NCBI RefSeq assembly: GCF_003010935.1
Contig: NZ_PGGN01000005.1
Location: forward strand, 62,001 to 126,000
Length of the DNA stretch: 64,000 nt
Reading direction: 5' to 3'
Source: Phyllobacterium endophyticum
Lineage (GTDB): Bacteria > Pseudomonadota > Alphaproteobacteria > Rhizobiales > Rhizobiaceae
In this document: positions 52,322 through 62,761 of the stretch, in pieces
Position numbering within the stretch: position 1 is the first letter of the stretch
How the letters are laid out: every line of letters starts with the position of its first letter
Made by a program: the position numbers and the translations under genes
The notes under the pieces: generated by a model
The model's database searches: none
What the model was told of the DNA's origin: nothing
The model's input: only the letters and a program-made list of their open reading frames with translations

Positions 52322-55300
52322 TCAGCTGACTTCGCTGTCGAGAACTTTCTCCGCGACCGGCCGCTTGCGCGCGGCGCGCCACTCTTCGAAACGCTGCAGC
52401 ACCACGAAAAATGACGGCACGAAGAGGACTGCAAGGCATGTGGAAGCAATCATGCCACTAAATACGGTGATGCCTATCGACCTGCGCGCGCTGGCCCCTG
52501 CCCCCGTTGCAAAGACGAGGGGAGCCACGCCGAGGATGAAGGCGAACGATGTCATCAGGATCGGCCGGAAACGGGACCGGGCAGCGCCGGTCGCAGACTC
52601 GATGATCGACTTGCCGGAGGCACGCAATTCTCGCGCCATCTCGACGATGAGAATGGCGTTCTTGGCCGAGAGAGCGAGGAGCAGGATAAGGCCGATCTGA
52701 ACGTAAAGATTGATCGCGACATGCAGGCCCAGGAAAATCGAAACGGGACCAATCAATGACAATGGGGCGGCGAGCAGCACTGATACCGGGGCGATCCAGC
52801 TTTCATATTGCCCCGCCAGCACCAGATAGACCAGCAACAGTGCAAGGGCGAAGACAAGGATCATCTGGTTGCCCACAAGCTTCTCCTGGAACGAGAGCGC
52901 CGTCCACTCGAAGCTGGAGCCATTAGGCAGCGTGGCGGTCGCGATTTCCTCCATGAGCTTCATTGCTTCACCCGACGAGAATGTCGCCGCAGGTACGCCG
53001 ATGATCGAAGCTGAAGGATAAAGGTTGTAGAGGCTGATGAGGGAGGGTCCGACGCTCGGTGTGATCGTTAGCACCGTACCGAGCGAAATCATGTCGCCAT
53101 TCTTGTTCCGCACGGTCAGGCTGTTGATGCTTTCCGGCGTCAGGCGAAATTGCGCATCCCCCTGGGCATAGATCTGGAACACTCGCCCGAACTTGTTGAA
53201 TTGAGCGACATAGCTGGAGCCGAGATAGCTCGCCAGCGCGTCGAATACCTGATCGGTTGTCAGCTGCAGGTTTTCAACCTTCTCGCGATCGATCGCTACA
53301 TCATACTGCGGTGCAGTCGCCCGGAAGGGGGCATTGATACTCTGTATGCCCGATTGAGATTCAGCAGCTTTCACCACGGCATTGGTCAAGCTCTGCAACT
53401 TCGCAAGATCGAAACTGCCGTCGCGCAGCTCCGTCTGCATGGTGAAGCCGCCGGCATTGCCGATCCCCTGGATCGGCGGCGGGGGCAGAACGAGCACCCT
53501 GCCCTCGCCAACGTTCTTCAATTTGGCGTTGAGCGTCGTGTAAAGCGAAGCCAGGTCTTCGCCCTTGCCGCGCTCACTCCAGTCGTTGAGCATGATGTAG
53601 GCAAGTCCCGCATTGGCGAGCGCGGAATTATTGTCGAGGGCGGAGACGCCGGCGATCGTAATGACCTGGGCGACGCCGGGCGTTTCCTTCGCAACCCGCC
53701 CCAGTTCCTCCAGCGACGCTTGCGTTCGGCCAAGGGCAGCGCCGTCCGGCAATTGCACCGCTGCCAGCAGATAGCCTTGATCCTCTATCGGCAGGAAGCT
53801 TGTTGGCGCACGTGACATGCCATATCCGGCGGCGGCTATGATGAGCAGCGCGATTGCCGCCATGGTTCCGCTACGCGCGACCATGGAGCCGATCACGCGG
53901 ACATAGCCATTTTCAAGTCTCTGATAGACTGAATTGAAGCCGCGAAAGAAGAAGTTACGCCTCTCCGGCGGTACGGGTGGCCGCAGCCACATGGCGCACT
54001 GCGTCGGCTTCAATGTCGCGGCGTTGATGGCACTGATCAGCGCGGTCGCCGCGATTACCAGCGCGAATTGCGCGAATATCTGTCCCGTGATGCCCGGGAG
54101 GAATGCGGCAGGCAGAAACACCGCCATAAGGACAAGCGTGATCCCGACGATCGGTCCGAAGAGCGTATCCATGGCGCTGATCGCTGCATCATGGCCGGAC
54201 ATGCCCCGTTCCATATTATGCGCGGCACTCTCGACTACAACGATGGCATCGTCGACGACGATGCCGATCGCCAGCACAATAGCGAACAGGGTGGAAAGAT
54301 TGACCGAGAAGCCCATTGCCGCCATCGCGGCGAAAGCGCCGATGATCGTCACTGGCACAGTTGTCGCCGGCACCAGCATCGCCCGCCAGTCCTGCAGGAA
54401 AACGAGGATGACGATCAGAACCAGAAGCGCGGCTTCCAGCAAGGTTTTGTACACTTCGCCGATTGCCTGGCTGACGAAGGTGGTCGTATCGAAGGGAATG
54501 GAATACGTGACGCCCTGGGGAAATTCGCCGGCCAGCGTCTTCATCCTGGCGCTTACTCGTTGAGCGACATCAAGTGCGTTGGCGCCCGGAGAAAGGAAGA
54601 TCGCAAGCCCCGCCGAATCTGCGCCGTCGAGCTTGAACACCTGGCTATATGTCTGCGCGCCGAGTTCCACCCGGCCTATATCGCGCACGCGCGTCATGCC
54701 GCCATTCGTATCGGTCTTGACTATGACGGCAGCAAACTGCTCTGGATAGTCAAGGCGGCTCTCGACATTGATCGTATATTGGAAGGATTGGTTTTCCGGT
54801 GCCGGTGGCATGCCCACCTGACCCGCCGTAACCTGCTCGCTTTGCTGCTGCAGCGACTGAATGACATCCTGAGCGGTAAGGCCCCGCGCCTGCATCTTGT
54901 TCGGGTCGAGCCAGATGCGCATGGAATATTGTCCGGCGCCAAATACCGTGACGTTGCCGACGCCGGGGATGCGGGCAATCTCGTCTTTGAGCGCTATCGT
55001 GGCGTAATTGCTGAGATAGAGACTGTCGTGGCTTTTGTCCGGCGAGGTCAGAGTGACGATCTCGAGAATCGACGTCGATTTCTTCTGCACGTTGACGCCC
55101 TGGACCTGCACGGATTGCGGCAGCGATGCCAAGGCGGCGGAAACGCGGTTCTGTACCAGGACCTGTGCTGCGTCGAGGTCGGTGCCAATCGCAAATGTTA
55201 CGGTAAGCGAGTAGCTGCCGTCCGAAGCAGAATAGGACTGCATGTAGAGCATGTCCTCGACGCCGTTTACCTGTTGCTCGATCGGCAACGCCACCGTATC

Positions 55301-55477
55301 GATCAGCGTACGAGCACTGGCTCCGGGATAACGGGTCGTGACCTGCACGGTTGGCGGCACGACATTCGGATACTGAGCGACCGGCAGCGAATAGAGCGAA
55401 ACAAAACCGATGACCACCATGAGAATGGCGATTACATTGGCCAGTACCGGCCGTTCTATGAAGAACTTCGAGATCAT
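52322..55477 (-). CDS. RND multidrug efflux permease (AcrB/MexB type)
   Basis: The 1051-residue HAE1-family proton-driven pump starts MISKFFIERPVLANVIAILM. Conserved features are SLPVAQYPNVVPPTVQVTTRYPG, the TM4 proton-relay aspartates in LAIGIVVDDAIVVVE, and twelve helices with two large periplasmic domains. Length is typical. The ATG overlaps the adaptor gene stop by 4 bases, so they are translationally coupled. No outer-membrane factor and no TetR regulator are adjacent. The C-terminal half has LVYLVLAGQYESWIAPVSV and FAFILGVAPLVFATGAG. Confidence 0.94.
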   Translation of the reverse strand: MISKFFIERPVLANVIAILMVVIGFVSLYSLPVAQYPNVVPPTVQVTTRYPGASARTLIDTVALPIEQQVNGVEDMLYMQSYSASDGSYSLTVTFAIGTDLDAAQVLVQNRVSAALASLPQSVQVQGVNVQKKSTSILEIVTLTSPDKSHDSLYLSNYATIALKDEIARIPGVGNVTVFGAGQYSMRIWLDPNKMQARGLTAQDVIQSLQQQSEQVTAGQVGMPPAPENQSFQYTINVESRLDYPEQFAAVIVKTDTNGGMTRVRDIGRVELGAQTYSQVFKLDGADSAGLAIFLSPGANALDVAQRVSARMKTLAGEFPQGVTYSIPFDTTTFVSQAIGEVYKTLLEAALLVLIVILVFLQDWRAMLVPATTVPVTIIGAFAAMAAMGFSVNLSTLFAIVLAIGIVVDDAIVVVESAAHNMERGMSGHDAAISAMDTLFGPIVGITLVLMAVFLPAAFLPGITGQIFAQFALVIAATALISAINAATLKPTQCAMWLRPPVPPERRNFFFRGFNSVYQRLENGYVRVIGSMVARSGTMAAIALLIIAAAGYGMSRAPTSFLPIEDQGYLLAAVQLPDGAALGRTQASLEELGRVAKETPGVAQVITIAGVSALDNNSALANAGLAYIMLNDWSERGKGEDLASLYTTLNAKLKNVGEGRVLVLPPPPIQGIGNAGGFTMQTELRDGSFDLAKLQSLTNAVVKAAESQSGIQSINAPFRATAPQYDVAIDREKVENLQLTTDQVFDALASYLGSSYVAQFNKFGRVFQIYAQGDAQFRLTPESINSLTVRNKNGDMISLGTVLTITPSVGPSLISLYNLYPSASIIGVPAATFSSGEAMKLMEEIATATLPNGSSFEWTALSFQEKLVGNQMILVFALALLLVYLVLAGQYESWIAPVSVLLAAPLSLIGPVSIFLGLHVAINLYVQIGLILLLALSAKNAILIVEMARELRASGKSIIESATGAARSRFRPILMTSFAFILGVAPLVFATGAGASARRSIGITVFSGMIASTCLAVLFVPSFFVVLQRFEEWRAARKRPVAEKVLDSEVS

Positions 55478-56679
55478 TGCGCGGCGCCATTTGCCGCAAA
55501 GGCGCTGATTTCCATCAGCTGCGGCTCGATCTTTTGACCGGGTATGGCCGAGAGCAGACCTGTAACAACGACACGGTCCTCCGGTTGCAGACCTGTCGTT
55601 ACCACCCGCAGTTCACCGACCAGTTGACCGATCTCGACCTTCCGCTGCTCGACGATATCGTCCTTGCCGGCAACCAGCACATAGCGCCCGCTCTGATCGC
55701 TGCCGATGGCGCGATCGGGCACAAGCAACATCCCAGGCTCTTCGAACAAGGGAACGCGCACGCGGACGAAATAGCCGGGCAGCAATTGCCGATCCGCATT
55801 GGGCAGCACAGCGCGGACGGCCAGCATGCCAGTCGACGCGGTTATAGTGGGTGCCACATAGTCGAGAGTGCCGGCGTGCGGGTAACCGGTCTCGGTTTGC
55901 GTTCCGACTTCCGCGGGCACTTTCTTAAGGTCCTGCGCGGTCATCCCGCGTTTCACCATATCACCGCGGATACGCAGCACATCCTTTTCGCTGATATTGA
56001 AATCGACATAGATGGGATCGAACTCGACGATAGAGGCAAGCGTCGTGGTCGACGCACCAACAAGCTCGCCGACGGAAACCAGCCGAGCCGTGACGACGCC
56101 ATCGAAGGGCGCTTTCACCTTTGTATAGCTGAGGTTGAGCTCGGCTTGTTTGACATTCGACGCCGCCTGCTGCTGAACGGCAAGATCAGCTTCGCGTTGG
56201 GCCTCGGCCTTCTGCAGGTCCTGTTGCGTGGCAAAGGTCTTGGCAACTAGCGCCGCCTGCCGCTCGTATTCCGCTTGCGAAAGCTTGACGGCAGCGTCTG
56301 CCGATGCCTTTGCGGCATTTGCCTGGTCGAGTGCCAATTGATAGGGCTCGGGTTCGATGACGAAGAGCACGGTGCCGGCCTTTACCGCATCGCCATCCTT
56401 ATAGTCGATCTCCTCGACAAAACCCTGCACCCGCGCCACCAGCGCAGTCTCATTGACGGCCGCCGTATTGCCCGTCGCTTCGAGATAGGGGGTAACGTTC
56501 TGCTTTACCGGATGCGCGACATCGACCTTGGGCGGTGGCGGCGGAACGTAGCTGTTCTCTTGGTTGCAGCCGGCCAGTCCCAGCGCGATCAATGCAGCGC
56601 AAACCATTGCCGTCCTTCGGCCCGCGCTTGAAACGCGTTGCTGTCGCCGCCTGTGCAGGTTGCTGAATCCGGCCATCAT
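55474..56679 (-). CDS. RND efflux periplasmic adaptor lipoprotein (AcrA/MexA type)
   Basis: A 401-residue membrane-fusion protein starting MMAGFSNLHRRRQQR, with CGGGGGAC before the ATG. A signal with lipobox IALGLAGC anchors it to the inner membrane. The barrel-sandwich half motifs are VARVQGFVEEIDYKDGDAV and SYTKVKAPFDGVVTARLVSV, and the coiled coil lies between (KASADAAVKLSQAEYERQAAL). The C-terminus (QPEDRVVVTGLLSAIPGQKI) forms the membrane-proximal domain. It links the RND pump to an outer-membrane channel encoded elsewhere. Confidence 0.92.
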   Translation of the reverse strand: MMAGFSNLHRRRQQRVSSAGRRTAMVCAALIALGLAGCNQENSYVPPPPPKVDVAHPVKQNVTPYLEATGNTAAVNETALVARVQGFVEEIDYKDGDAVKAGTVLFVIEPEPYQLALDQANAAKASADAAVKLSQAEYERQAALVAKTFATQQDLQKAEAQREADLAVQQQAASNVKQAELNLSYTKVKAPFDGVVTARLVSVGELVGASTTTLASIVEFDPIYVDFNISEKDVLRIRGDMVKRGMTAQDLKKVPAEVGTQTETGYPHAGTLDYVAPTITASTGMLAVRAVLPNADRQLLPGYFVRVRVPLFEEPGMLLVPDRAIGSDQSGRYVLVAGKDDIVEQRKVEIGQLVGELRVVTTGLQPEDRVVVTGLLSAIPGQKIEPQLMEISAFAANGAAQ

Positions 56680-56774
56680 GTCCCCCGGTTGGCCTTTGCA
56701 GAAAATGCATTTTCGATGCTACGTTATTCCACATCGGAGAGAAAGCTCTCCATCAAAAATTGTGGGAGGTTGCA

Positions 56775-56990
56775 GTGCGGCTCATTGTGGCAGTTTTCGC
56801 AGTTGCGTTTTTCTCCACCGCCGCCATGGCACAGACGGCAGCCGAGCGCACGGCCTGCATGGCCGACTTCGAAAAATATTGCGCCGGCGTGATACCGGGC
56901 GGCGGCCGGGTCATCGAATGTTTGGCCAAGCAAGTGGACAAGCTCACCCCGGAATGCAGGAAGGTCGTGCAGTCGCACGCTCCGAAATAG
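56775..56990 (+). CDS. Small exported Cys-rich-repeat protein
   Basis: A 71-residue product starting at a GTG at 56775, just after GGGAGGT. Signal peptide MRLIVAVFAVAFFSTAAMA, then one cysteine-rich repeat (CMADFEKYCAGVIPGGGRVIEC...LTPEC) of the type found in GLG1/Cys_rich_FGFR proteins: four cysteines in the spacing C-x7-C-x12-C-x11-C. Such small periplasmic proteins are common in Hyphomicrobiales; function unknown. It is divergent from the RND operon and convergent with the DapA-like gene. Confidence 0.72.
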   Translation: MRLIVAVFAVAFFSTAAMAQTAAERTACMADFEKYCAGVIPGGGRVIECLAKQVDKLTPECRKVVQSHAPK

Positions 56991-57002
56991 CCCGCGGCGA
57001 AC

Positions 57003-57932
57003 TCAGATCATGATCTCGCCCAGTTCCCGCCGGGCAACGATGCGCAGGCGATCCGCTTCACTGTCGTCGATCCATCGGTAAGGAAACCGTAAGCGTGTAC
57101 TTACCGGCCCCCATTTGCCGATTGCGCAGAGCAATTTATCCAGCGCAGCATTTGAATAGCCGGCCTTCTGCCTGAACGGAACGATATGCTGGTCCATGAA
57201 TTTGCAGATGCGTTTTTCGGTTTCGATTGCGGCGCCAATGTCCGTCCGCATCAGGTCGCTCCAGCGTTGTGCGCCGCGAGGATTGAGGCAGGCGACGTTT
57301 GAGAAAGAACCTGCGGCTATCCCTTCCCTGATCCCCGTCGCAAGATGATGTCCCGGCACGAAAAGTGCCGTGCGCGACAGATGCTCCCGGGCTTCCGCGT
57401 ACCAGGCCGAGTCACCATCTGCGAGTTTCACACCAATCACGCCCGGTGTTTCAGCCAATATCCCACCGAGTTCCCTCGGTGAAAGAACGCGTTTTGCATG
57501 CGGTGGATTATAGAGAATGAGCGGAATGCCGTTGGATATCTCCATTGCCCGGTTGAGATAGTCGATCGCCTCTGTGTCGGTCAGCGGCCACCAGTCCGGC
57601 AGGATAAGCTGGATGGCAGCTGGTTGCAGCGAAGCGGCGCGTCTCACACGGTTCAGCATGATCGTTGAGTCGGGCTGACAGGCACCGATAACGAAAGCCA
57701 TGCCCGCTTTATGGCAGCGCTCGGCCAGCATCAGCTGAATGCGATCGAATTCTTCTTCGCTCTGGTTGTGGAATTCGCCTGCTGTGCCATTGGAGTAGAT
57801 ACCATCGACCTTCGCCTCGATCAAAATGTCGATCTCGTCCCCCAGCTTGCCGAACTCGATATTATCGTCCGCCTCGATAGGCAGGAGCAAGCTTGCCCAA
57901 TTGCCCCTGATCGCAAATTCTCCGGATTTCAC
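57003..57932 (-). CDS. DapA-superfamily lyase/aldolase (non-DHDPS)
   Basis: A 309-residue class I aldolase-type TIM barrel. The Schiff-base lysine is in GVIGVKLADGDS, and the tyrosine is in LILYNPPHAKRVL. The carboxylate-binding motif, GTTGE in true dihydrodipicolinate synthase, is GTAGE here (YSNGTAGEFHNQSEEEF), and the DHDPS arginine after YNxPxR is absent. It is therefore more likely a sugar-acid or amino-acid lyase. It lies 9 bases after the OppF-like gene as the last gene of a peptide-type ABC operon, next to a second paralogue at 59926. Confidence 0.8.
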   Translation of the reverse strand: MKSGEFAIRGNWASLLLPIEADDNIEFGKLGDEIDILIEAKVDGIYSNGTAGEFHNQSEEEFDRIQLMLAERCHKAGMAFVIGACQPDSTIMLNRVRRAASLQPAAIQLILPDWWPLTDTEAIDYLNRAMEISNGIPLILYNPPHAKRVLSPRELGGILAETPGVIGVKLADGDSAWYAEAREHLSRTALFVPGHHLATGIREGIAAGSFSNVACLNPRGAQRWSDLMRTDIGAAIETEKRICKFMDQHIVPFRQKAGYSNAALDKLLCAIGKWGPVSTRLRFPYRWIDDSEADRLRIVARRELGEIMI

Positions 57933-57941
57933 CTCGAGCTC

Positions 57942-58898
57942 CTAGTTCAGATCGTCGCGGATACAAGCCTTGAAGCGGCCGGGAGCTATTTCACGCAATT
58001 CCGGCACCGTATGGGCGCACGCCTCAAGCGCCACCGGACAACGCGTACGAAACACGCAGCCGCTCGGCGGATTGGCCGGGCTTGGAATATCGCCCTTGAG
58101 TATCTGCCGGTTGCGCTGTGCGTCGGGATCAGGCGATGGGATCGCCGACAGAAGCGCCCTCGTATAGGGATGTTGCGGCCTCGCATAGAGATCAGCACTG
58201 GGCGCAATTTCCATGATGCGGCCGAGATAGAGAACGATCACCCGGTCGCATATATATTCCACAACCGCGAGATCATGCGAGATGAACAGCATGGTCAGGC
58301 CGAGCCGCTGCTGCAGGTCGCGCAGGAGATTGATCACCTGTGCCTGGATCGATACATCGAGTGCGGAGACGGGCTCGTCCGCAACGATGAATTCCGGCGC
58401 AAGCGTCAGGGCGCGAGCGATGCCGATGCGCTGACGCTGCCCGCCGGAAAACTCATGCGCGTATCGGTTGACTGCTTCGGCAGGAAGATCGACCTGTTCC
58501 AGTGCGGTTCTGGCCCGGTCGAGCCGATCCTTGCGCGTGCCGATTCCCTGGATGTTCAAACCTTCGGTCAGTATCTCGCCAATTGTCATGCGCGGTGACA
58601 GGCTGGCAAAGGGATCCTGGAATATATACTGCATTCGGGGCCGCGTCCGTCGCATCTGCGCGGCAGAGAGCGTCGTCAATTCGGTTCCGTCGAATGTTAC
58701 GCTACCCGAAGAAGGCTCGACCAGACGCAGTACCGAACGGCCGATGGTGGTCTTGCCGCTGCCCGATTCACCGACAAGACCGACAACTTCGCCCTTCGCT
58801 ATCTCGAATGAGATGCCTTCCAGGATATTGAGTCTTTTGCCGCGGGAAACGTAATGTTTTGCCAAATCGCGGACGACGAGGAATGGTGCAGCGCTCAT
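57942..58898 (-). CDS. Peptide/opine ABC transporter ATP-binding protein (OppF/DppF type)
   Basis: A 318-residue ATPase starting [18 protein letters not shown] at the ATG overlapping the OppD-like stop, with AGGAGGTG upstream. Walker [11 protein letters not shown]-loop [10 protein letters not shown], signature [15 protein letters not shown], Walker [13 protein letters not shown] and H-loop FISHD are all present. The C-terminal region ([17 protein letters not shown]) carries the cysteine cluster of the Opp/Dpp extension that may bind an iron-sulfur cluster. It heterodimerises with the OppD-like protein. Confidence 0.92.
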   Translation of the reverse strand: MSAAPFLVVRDLAKHYVSRGKRLNILEGISFEIAKGEVVGLVGESGSGKTTIGRSVLRLVEPSSGSVTFDGTELTTLSAAQMRRTRPRMQYIFQDPFASLSPRMTIGEILTEGLNIQGIGTRKDRLDRARTALEQVDLPAEAVNRYAHEFSGGQRQRIGIARALTLAPEFIVADEPVSALDVSIQAQVINLLRDLQQRLGLTMLFISHDLAVVEYICDRVIVLYLGRIMEIAPSADLYARPQHPYTRALLSAIPSPDPDAQRNRQILKGDIPSPANPPSGCVFRTRCPVALEACAHTVPELREIAPGRFKACIRDDLN

Positions 58899-59917
58899 CG
58901 ACTCACCTCCTGCCAGCGGATGCAGCGGCTTCGGTGCATCGCATTCACCGCAAGGAGCGGCGGCACCGCCTGCCGGCAGGCATCGATGGCATAAAGGCAG
59001 CGCGGGGAGAATGCACATCCGTCCGGCATGTCGGCAAGACTGGGTACAACACCGGGGATTGCTGCAAGCTGTTCGCCTGCCTGCTTCATGCGCGTGGCAT
59101 CGCCTAGCCTTGGCATGGAAGCGAGAAGACCGAGTGTATAAGGATGGCGCGGATTGCGGAACACCTCCGCGACTGGCCCTTCCTCGACGATCCGCCCCGC
59201 ATACATGACCGCGACGCGATGGGCGATCTCGGCGACCACGCCCAGGTTGTGAGTGACGAAAAGCATGCCCATGCCCCGCTCGCGCTGGAGCTTGAGCAAC
59301 AGATCCAGGATTTGCGCCTGTATGGTCACGTCGAGCGCCGTCGTCGGTTCGTCGGCGATCAGCAACGTCGGATCGCAGGCAAGCGCCATGGCGATTGTAG
59401 CGCGCTGCCGCATGCCGCCGGAGAGTTCATGCGGATACTGACCCGCCCGGCGTCTCGCATCGGGGATGCCCACCTGATCCAGAAGCGCCACTGCTACGTC
59501 CATCGCGCTTTTCCGGTCAGCACCGCGATGGATGCGAATGGGTTCGGCGATCTGGTCTCCGACCGTAAACACCGGGTTGAGGCTCGACATCGGCTCCTGG
59601 AACACCATGCCGATCTCATTGCCGCGAATTCTCCGCATCTGCTCTTCGTCGAGCGTGACAAGATCACGAACCGCTCCATCCTTGCTCTTGAAGCGGATGC
59701 TTCCTGCGGCAATCGACCCGACGTTGCGGGTCAACAGGCGCATGACCGACAGGCTGGTCACGGATTTTCCGGAACCGGATTCGCCGACAAGTGCCACCGT
59801 TTCGCCGGCTGCAACAGCCAGGTCGAGACCATTGACGGCCGTGATCTCGCCGCCGCGGGTGCGGAAGATTGTCCGCAGCCCGTGAATATCGAGAATTGGT
59901 TCCAGGCGCTTGTCCAT
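58895..59917 (-). CDS. Peptide/opine ABC transporter ATP-binding protein (OppD/DppD type)
   Basis: A 340-residue ATPase with Walker [11 protein letters not shown]-loop [16 protein letters not shown], signature [15 protein letters not shown], Walker [13 protein letters not shown] and H-loop VTHNLG. The C-terminal oligopeptide extension shows [15 protein letters not shown]. It starts [18 protein letters not shown], 8 bases after the DapA-like gene. It partners with the permeases encoded at 60862 and 61739. Confidence 0.92.
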   Translation of the reverse strand: MDKRLEPILDIHGLRTIFRTRGGEITAVNGLDLAVAAGETVALVGESGSGKSVTSLSVMRLLTRNVGSIAAGSIRFKSKDGAVRDLVTLDEEQMRRIRGNEIGMVFQEPMSSLNPVFTVGDQIAEPIRIHRGADRKSAMDVAVALLDQVGIPDARRRAGQYPHELSGGMRQRATIAMALACDPTLLIADEPTTALDVTIQAQILDLLLKLQRERGMGMLFVTHNLGVVAEIAHRVAVMYAGRIVEEGPVAEVFRNPRHPYTLGLLASMPRLGDATRMKQAGEQLAAIPGVVPSLADMPDGCAFSPRCLYAIDACRQAVPPLLAVNAMHRSRCIRWQEVSR

Positions 59918-59925
59918 GTCCGATC

Positions 59926-60849
59926 TCAGCCAAGCAGTCCCGTTGAGCGCAAAATGGCGTCGATCTTTGCCGCCTCTGCATCGTTGAGCGCCTGTCTTGG
60001 TCTCGGCATGAGATTGGTGTCGATAATGCCGAGGTTGCGCATGGCGGTCTTGAACCCGCCAACGCCGGACGCGCCGCCACTGACGCGGTTTTGTCCAACC
60101 CAGACGATCTCAAACAGGCGGCAGAGCCTTTCCTGTTCCTTGCGCGCGGCTGTCCAGTCGCCACGCTGTGCGGCATCCCACAAGCGGACATAGCCGTGCG
60201 GATCCACGTTGGCGAGACCGGGGACAACGCCATGCGCACCCATGGACAGCGCGTTGTCCACGACGATCTCGGAACCGGTCATCAGGAAAAAATCACTATG
60301 CTCAGCAAGGTCGAGGAGCGCGTAGCGGAAATTTCCGTCGTCGCCGCTCGAATCCTTGAGACCGATAATGGTGCCTTCCCTGGCCAGCGTCGTCACTGTC
60401 GAACGGGCCAGCTTGGCGTGAACGCAGACGGGGATGTCATAGGCGACGAGCGGAATGTCGACGGCATCCTTGATATAGCGGAAGTGGTCGATGATCTCGG
60501 GCTGGCTGGTGACGGTGTAGTATGGTGCCGTTACGACGGCTGCAGCAGCACCTGCTGCCTTCGCTACCCTGGCATGCTCGATGACATTGTCGGTCGTTGC
60601 ATCGAGAACGCCTGCAATGACCGGCACGCGGCCATTGACGATCTTGACGGAGTGTTCGAGGATTTCACGACGTATTTTCTCGTTGTGGAACACCACTTCA
60701 CTCGTCGAGCCGAGCACGAATACGCCCTGGCAGCCCGCGCCGATCAGATGTTCGAGAACCCGCGTATAGGACGGATAGTCCACCGTGAAGTCCGCGTTGA
60801 GAGGTGTTACGACAGGAGGAACAACCCCATGAAATTTTGTCATTTTCAC
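59926..60849 (-). CDS. DapA-superfamily lyase/aldolase, second paralogue
   Basis: A 307-residue class I TIM barrel starting [18 protein letters not shown]. The Schiff-base lysine is in [12 protein letters not shown] and the tyrosine in [14 protein letters not shown]. The DHDPS motif GTTGE is GSTSE here ([17 protein letters not shown]), and the YNxPxRTG region is [10 protein letters not shown], so it is not a lysine-pathway enzyme. It sits between the permease and ATPase genes, so it must act on the imported compound or its breakdown product. It differs clearly from the 57003 paralogue, suggesting two consecutive or alternative cleavage steps. Confidence 0.82.
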   Translation of the reverse strand: MKMTKFHGVVPPVVTPLNADFTVDYPSYTRVLEHLIGAGCQGVFVLGSTSEVVFHNEKIRREILEHSVKIVNGRVPVIAGVLDATTDNVIEHARVAKAAGAAAAVVTAPYYTVTSQPEIIDHFRYIKDAVDIPLVAYDIPVCVHAKLARSTVTTLAREGTIIGLKDSSGDDGNFRYALLDLAEHSDFFLMTGSEIVVDNALSMGAHGVVPGLANVDPHGYVRLWDAAQRGDWTAARKEQERLCRLFEIVWVGQNRVSGGASGVGGFKTAMRNLGIIDTNLMPRPRQALNDAEAAKIDAILRSTGLLG

Positions 60850-60861
60850 TTTCTTTCTTTG

Positions 60862-61737
60862 TCAGTTCAGTTCGGCGCGAGGATCGAAGGCATCCCTCAG
60901 ACCATCGCCAATAAAGTTGATTGCAAGGACGGCAAGGACCAACGCTCCACCCGGGAACAGCCATTGCCAGGGGAATTGTTCGAGAACGGCCGTCGAGCGC
61001 GCTGCGTTGAGCATGTTGCCCCAGCTCGCGGCGGGTGGCGCGATGCCAAGACCGAGAAAGGACAGTCCTGCTTCCAGTAGAATCGCATTGGCAATCTGCA
61101 GCGTCGCATAGACGACAAGGATGTCGATGGAGTTCGGCAGGCCGTGCCGGAAAAGGAGATGCCCAAGGCCTGCTCCCATGCCACGTGACGCAAGCACGAA
61201 GTCCCGCTCGCGCAATTCGAGCAGACGCGAGCGGATCATGCGCGACAGGAGCGGCCATGACAGCAGAGATATGACGAGCACGGTTGGCCAGATGCCGGTA
61301 CCGGCAATCGACGCCAGTACCAGCAGGAAGATGACCGGCGGCAGCGTCATGACGAGATCGACAAAGCGCATGCTCACGGCGTCGACCCAGCGACCGGCAA
61401 ATGCCGATATCGCACCGACCAGAAATCCTATGATCGCGGAAATGGCAGTCGAGGCCACGGCCACCAGCAGAGAGATGCGGCCGCCCTCCATGACACGCAC
61501 GAATACATCGCGGCCTACTCCATCGGTTCCGAACCAGTGGCTGGCGCTTGGACCGCTGTTCATGGCAAGCAGGTCAATGTCGTTTGGCTTGAAAGCCCAC
61601 CACAGCGGGTAGGACAGGATCATCGCGAGCATCGGCACGATGACGCATACGCCGAAGAGCGCGGCCTTGTTGTGACCGAAGCGGTGAAGGGCCCGAGCCA
61701 TGGGACCGGGGCTGCGGGAGGGGGTGCGTGCAAGCAT
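60862..61737 (-). CDS. Peptide/opine ABC transporter permease (DppC/OppC type)
   Basis: A 291-residue permease starting [20 protein letters not shown], 1 base after the DppB-like stop. N-terminal segment [20 protein letters not shown] is the first helix. The conserved [20 protein letters not shown] of the OppC family precedes the membrane domain; the EAA-type loop is [20 protein letters not shown], and the C-terminus ends [17 protein letters not shown], the usual OppC ending. Confidence 0.93.
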   Translation of the reverse strand: MLARTPSRSPGPMARALHRFGHNKAALFGVCVIVPMLAMILSYPLWWAFKPNDIDLLAMNSGPSASHWFGTDGVGRDVFVRVMEGGRISLLVAVASTAISAIIGFLVGAISAFAGRWVDAVSMRFVDLVMTLPPVIFLLVLASIAGTGIWPTVLVISLLSWPLLSRMIRSRLLELRERDFVLASRGMGAGLGHLLFRHGLPNSIDILVVYATLQIANAILLEAGLSFLGLGIAPPAASWGNMLNAARSTAVLEQFPWQWLFPGGALVLAVLAINFIGDGLRDAFDPRAELN

Positions 61738-61738
61738 C

Positions 61739-62698
61739 TCAGCCCACCTTTATGCGCGGATCGATGACCGCGTAGGTGATATCGGTCAGTAGGTTCACGA
61801 TGATCACGCAGGCGCCGATGATCAATGTCGCGCCCATGATCACCGGATAGTCACGCGTCTCCACCGCGTTCACCAGCAAGAGACCCATGCCCGGCCAGTT
61901 GAACACGCTCTCGATGAAAATCGCCCCGCCTATTGCAAGGCCGATGGTGGAGCCGATTACCGTCACTACCGGTAACAGTGCGTTGCGCAAGGCATGTTTG
62001 GCGATGACCCAGAATTCCTTGACGCCTTTCGCCCGAGCCGTGCGCACATAATCCTGATTGAGAACTTCGAGGAGTGACGAGCGCATGTAGCGCATGATCA
62101 ATGCGGCCTGGGCGATCGAGAGAAGCGCTGCGGGCAAGATGAGATGATGGAGCAGATCGCCGATGGAAAACTCCGCGCCCGGCGTCAGCATGCCGCCCGA
62201 GGGAGCCAGCTTCAGGCGAACCGCGAAGATATACAGTCCGATCAGCGCGCTCAGGAATGCCGGGCTCGAAATGCCGACAAGCGCAAACACGGAAAACGCA
62301 AGATCGACGGACGTGTTTCGCCGCACTGCGCTGACAACGCCGGTGACGATTCCCGTGACGATGGCGATCAGCAATGCCGATCCCATCAACAGGACCGTCG
62401 GTCCGATGCGCGACAATACCAGATCCAGCACCGGCTGGTCCTGGCGCTTGATCGAATAACCGAGATTTCCCGAGATGGCCTGTTGCAGCCAGGCCAGATA
62501 TTGGGCAGGCAATGGCTTGTCGAGTCCAAGCTGACTGCGCAATTGTGCAAGCTGCTCCGGCGACATGGGAATGTTGGGATCGATATAGGCATCGATCGGG
62601 TCGCCGGGGGTAAGACGCAGCAGGATGAAGATCAGCATGCTCAGCGCGAGGAGCATGCCAACTCCCACCAGCAGACGTCGAAAACTGTATTGAAGCAT
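61739..62698 (-). CDS. Peptide/opine ABC transporter permease (DppB/OppB type)
   Basis: A 319-residue permease starting [20 protein letters not shown] at the ATG at 62698, with ACGGAACC upstream. The OppB hallmark [14 protein letters not shown] follows the first helix. The membrane domain includes the EAA-like loop [20 protein letters not shown], and the end is [19 protein letters not shown]. It forms the translocation channel with the DppC-like subunit. Confidence 0.93.
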   Translation of the reverse strand: MLQYSFRRLLVGVGMLLALSMLIFILLRLTPGDPIDAYIDPNIPMSPEQLAQLRSQLGLDKPLPAQYLAWLQQAISGNLGYSIKRQDQPVLDLVLSRIGPTVLLMGSALLIAIVTGIVTGVVSAVRRNTSVDLAFSVFALVGISSPAFLSALIGLYIFAVRLKLAPSGGMLTPGAEFSIGDLLHHLILPAALLSIAQAALIMRYMRSSLLEVLNQDYVRTARAKGVKEFWVIAKHALRNALLPVVTVIGSTIGLAIGGAIFIESVFNWPGMGLLLVNAVETRDYPVIMGATLIIGACVIIVNLLTDITYAVIDPRIKVG

Positions 62699-62761
62699 AT
62701 CGGTTCCGTTTTGCCGGGGTGGCCGCTTGCCACCCCTCAAACTGGGATCAGTTGGTTGCGT

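Noticed and set aside
54068-55537. Plus-strand open frame of 489 codons
   Set aside because: Antisense to the RND permease gene; no domain and composition typical of a shadow frame in GC-rich DNA.
59144-60193. Plus-strand open frame of 349 codons
   Set aside because: Antisense to the OppD-like and DapA-like genes, both well supported.
57003-60849. Lysine-biosynthesis dihydrodipicolinate synthase for the DapA-like genes
   Set aside because: The GTTGE motif and the substrate-binding arginine are altered in both, and the genes lie in a transport operon.
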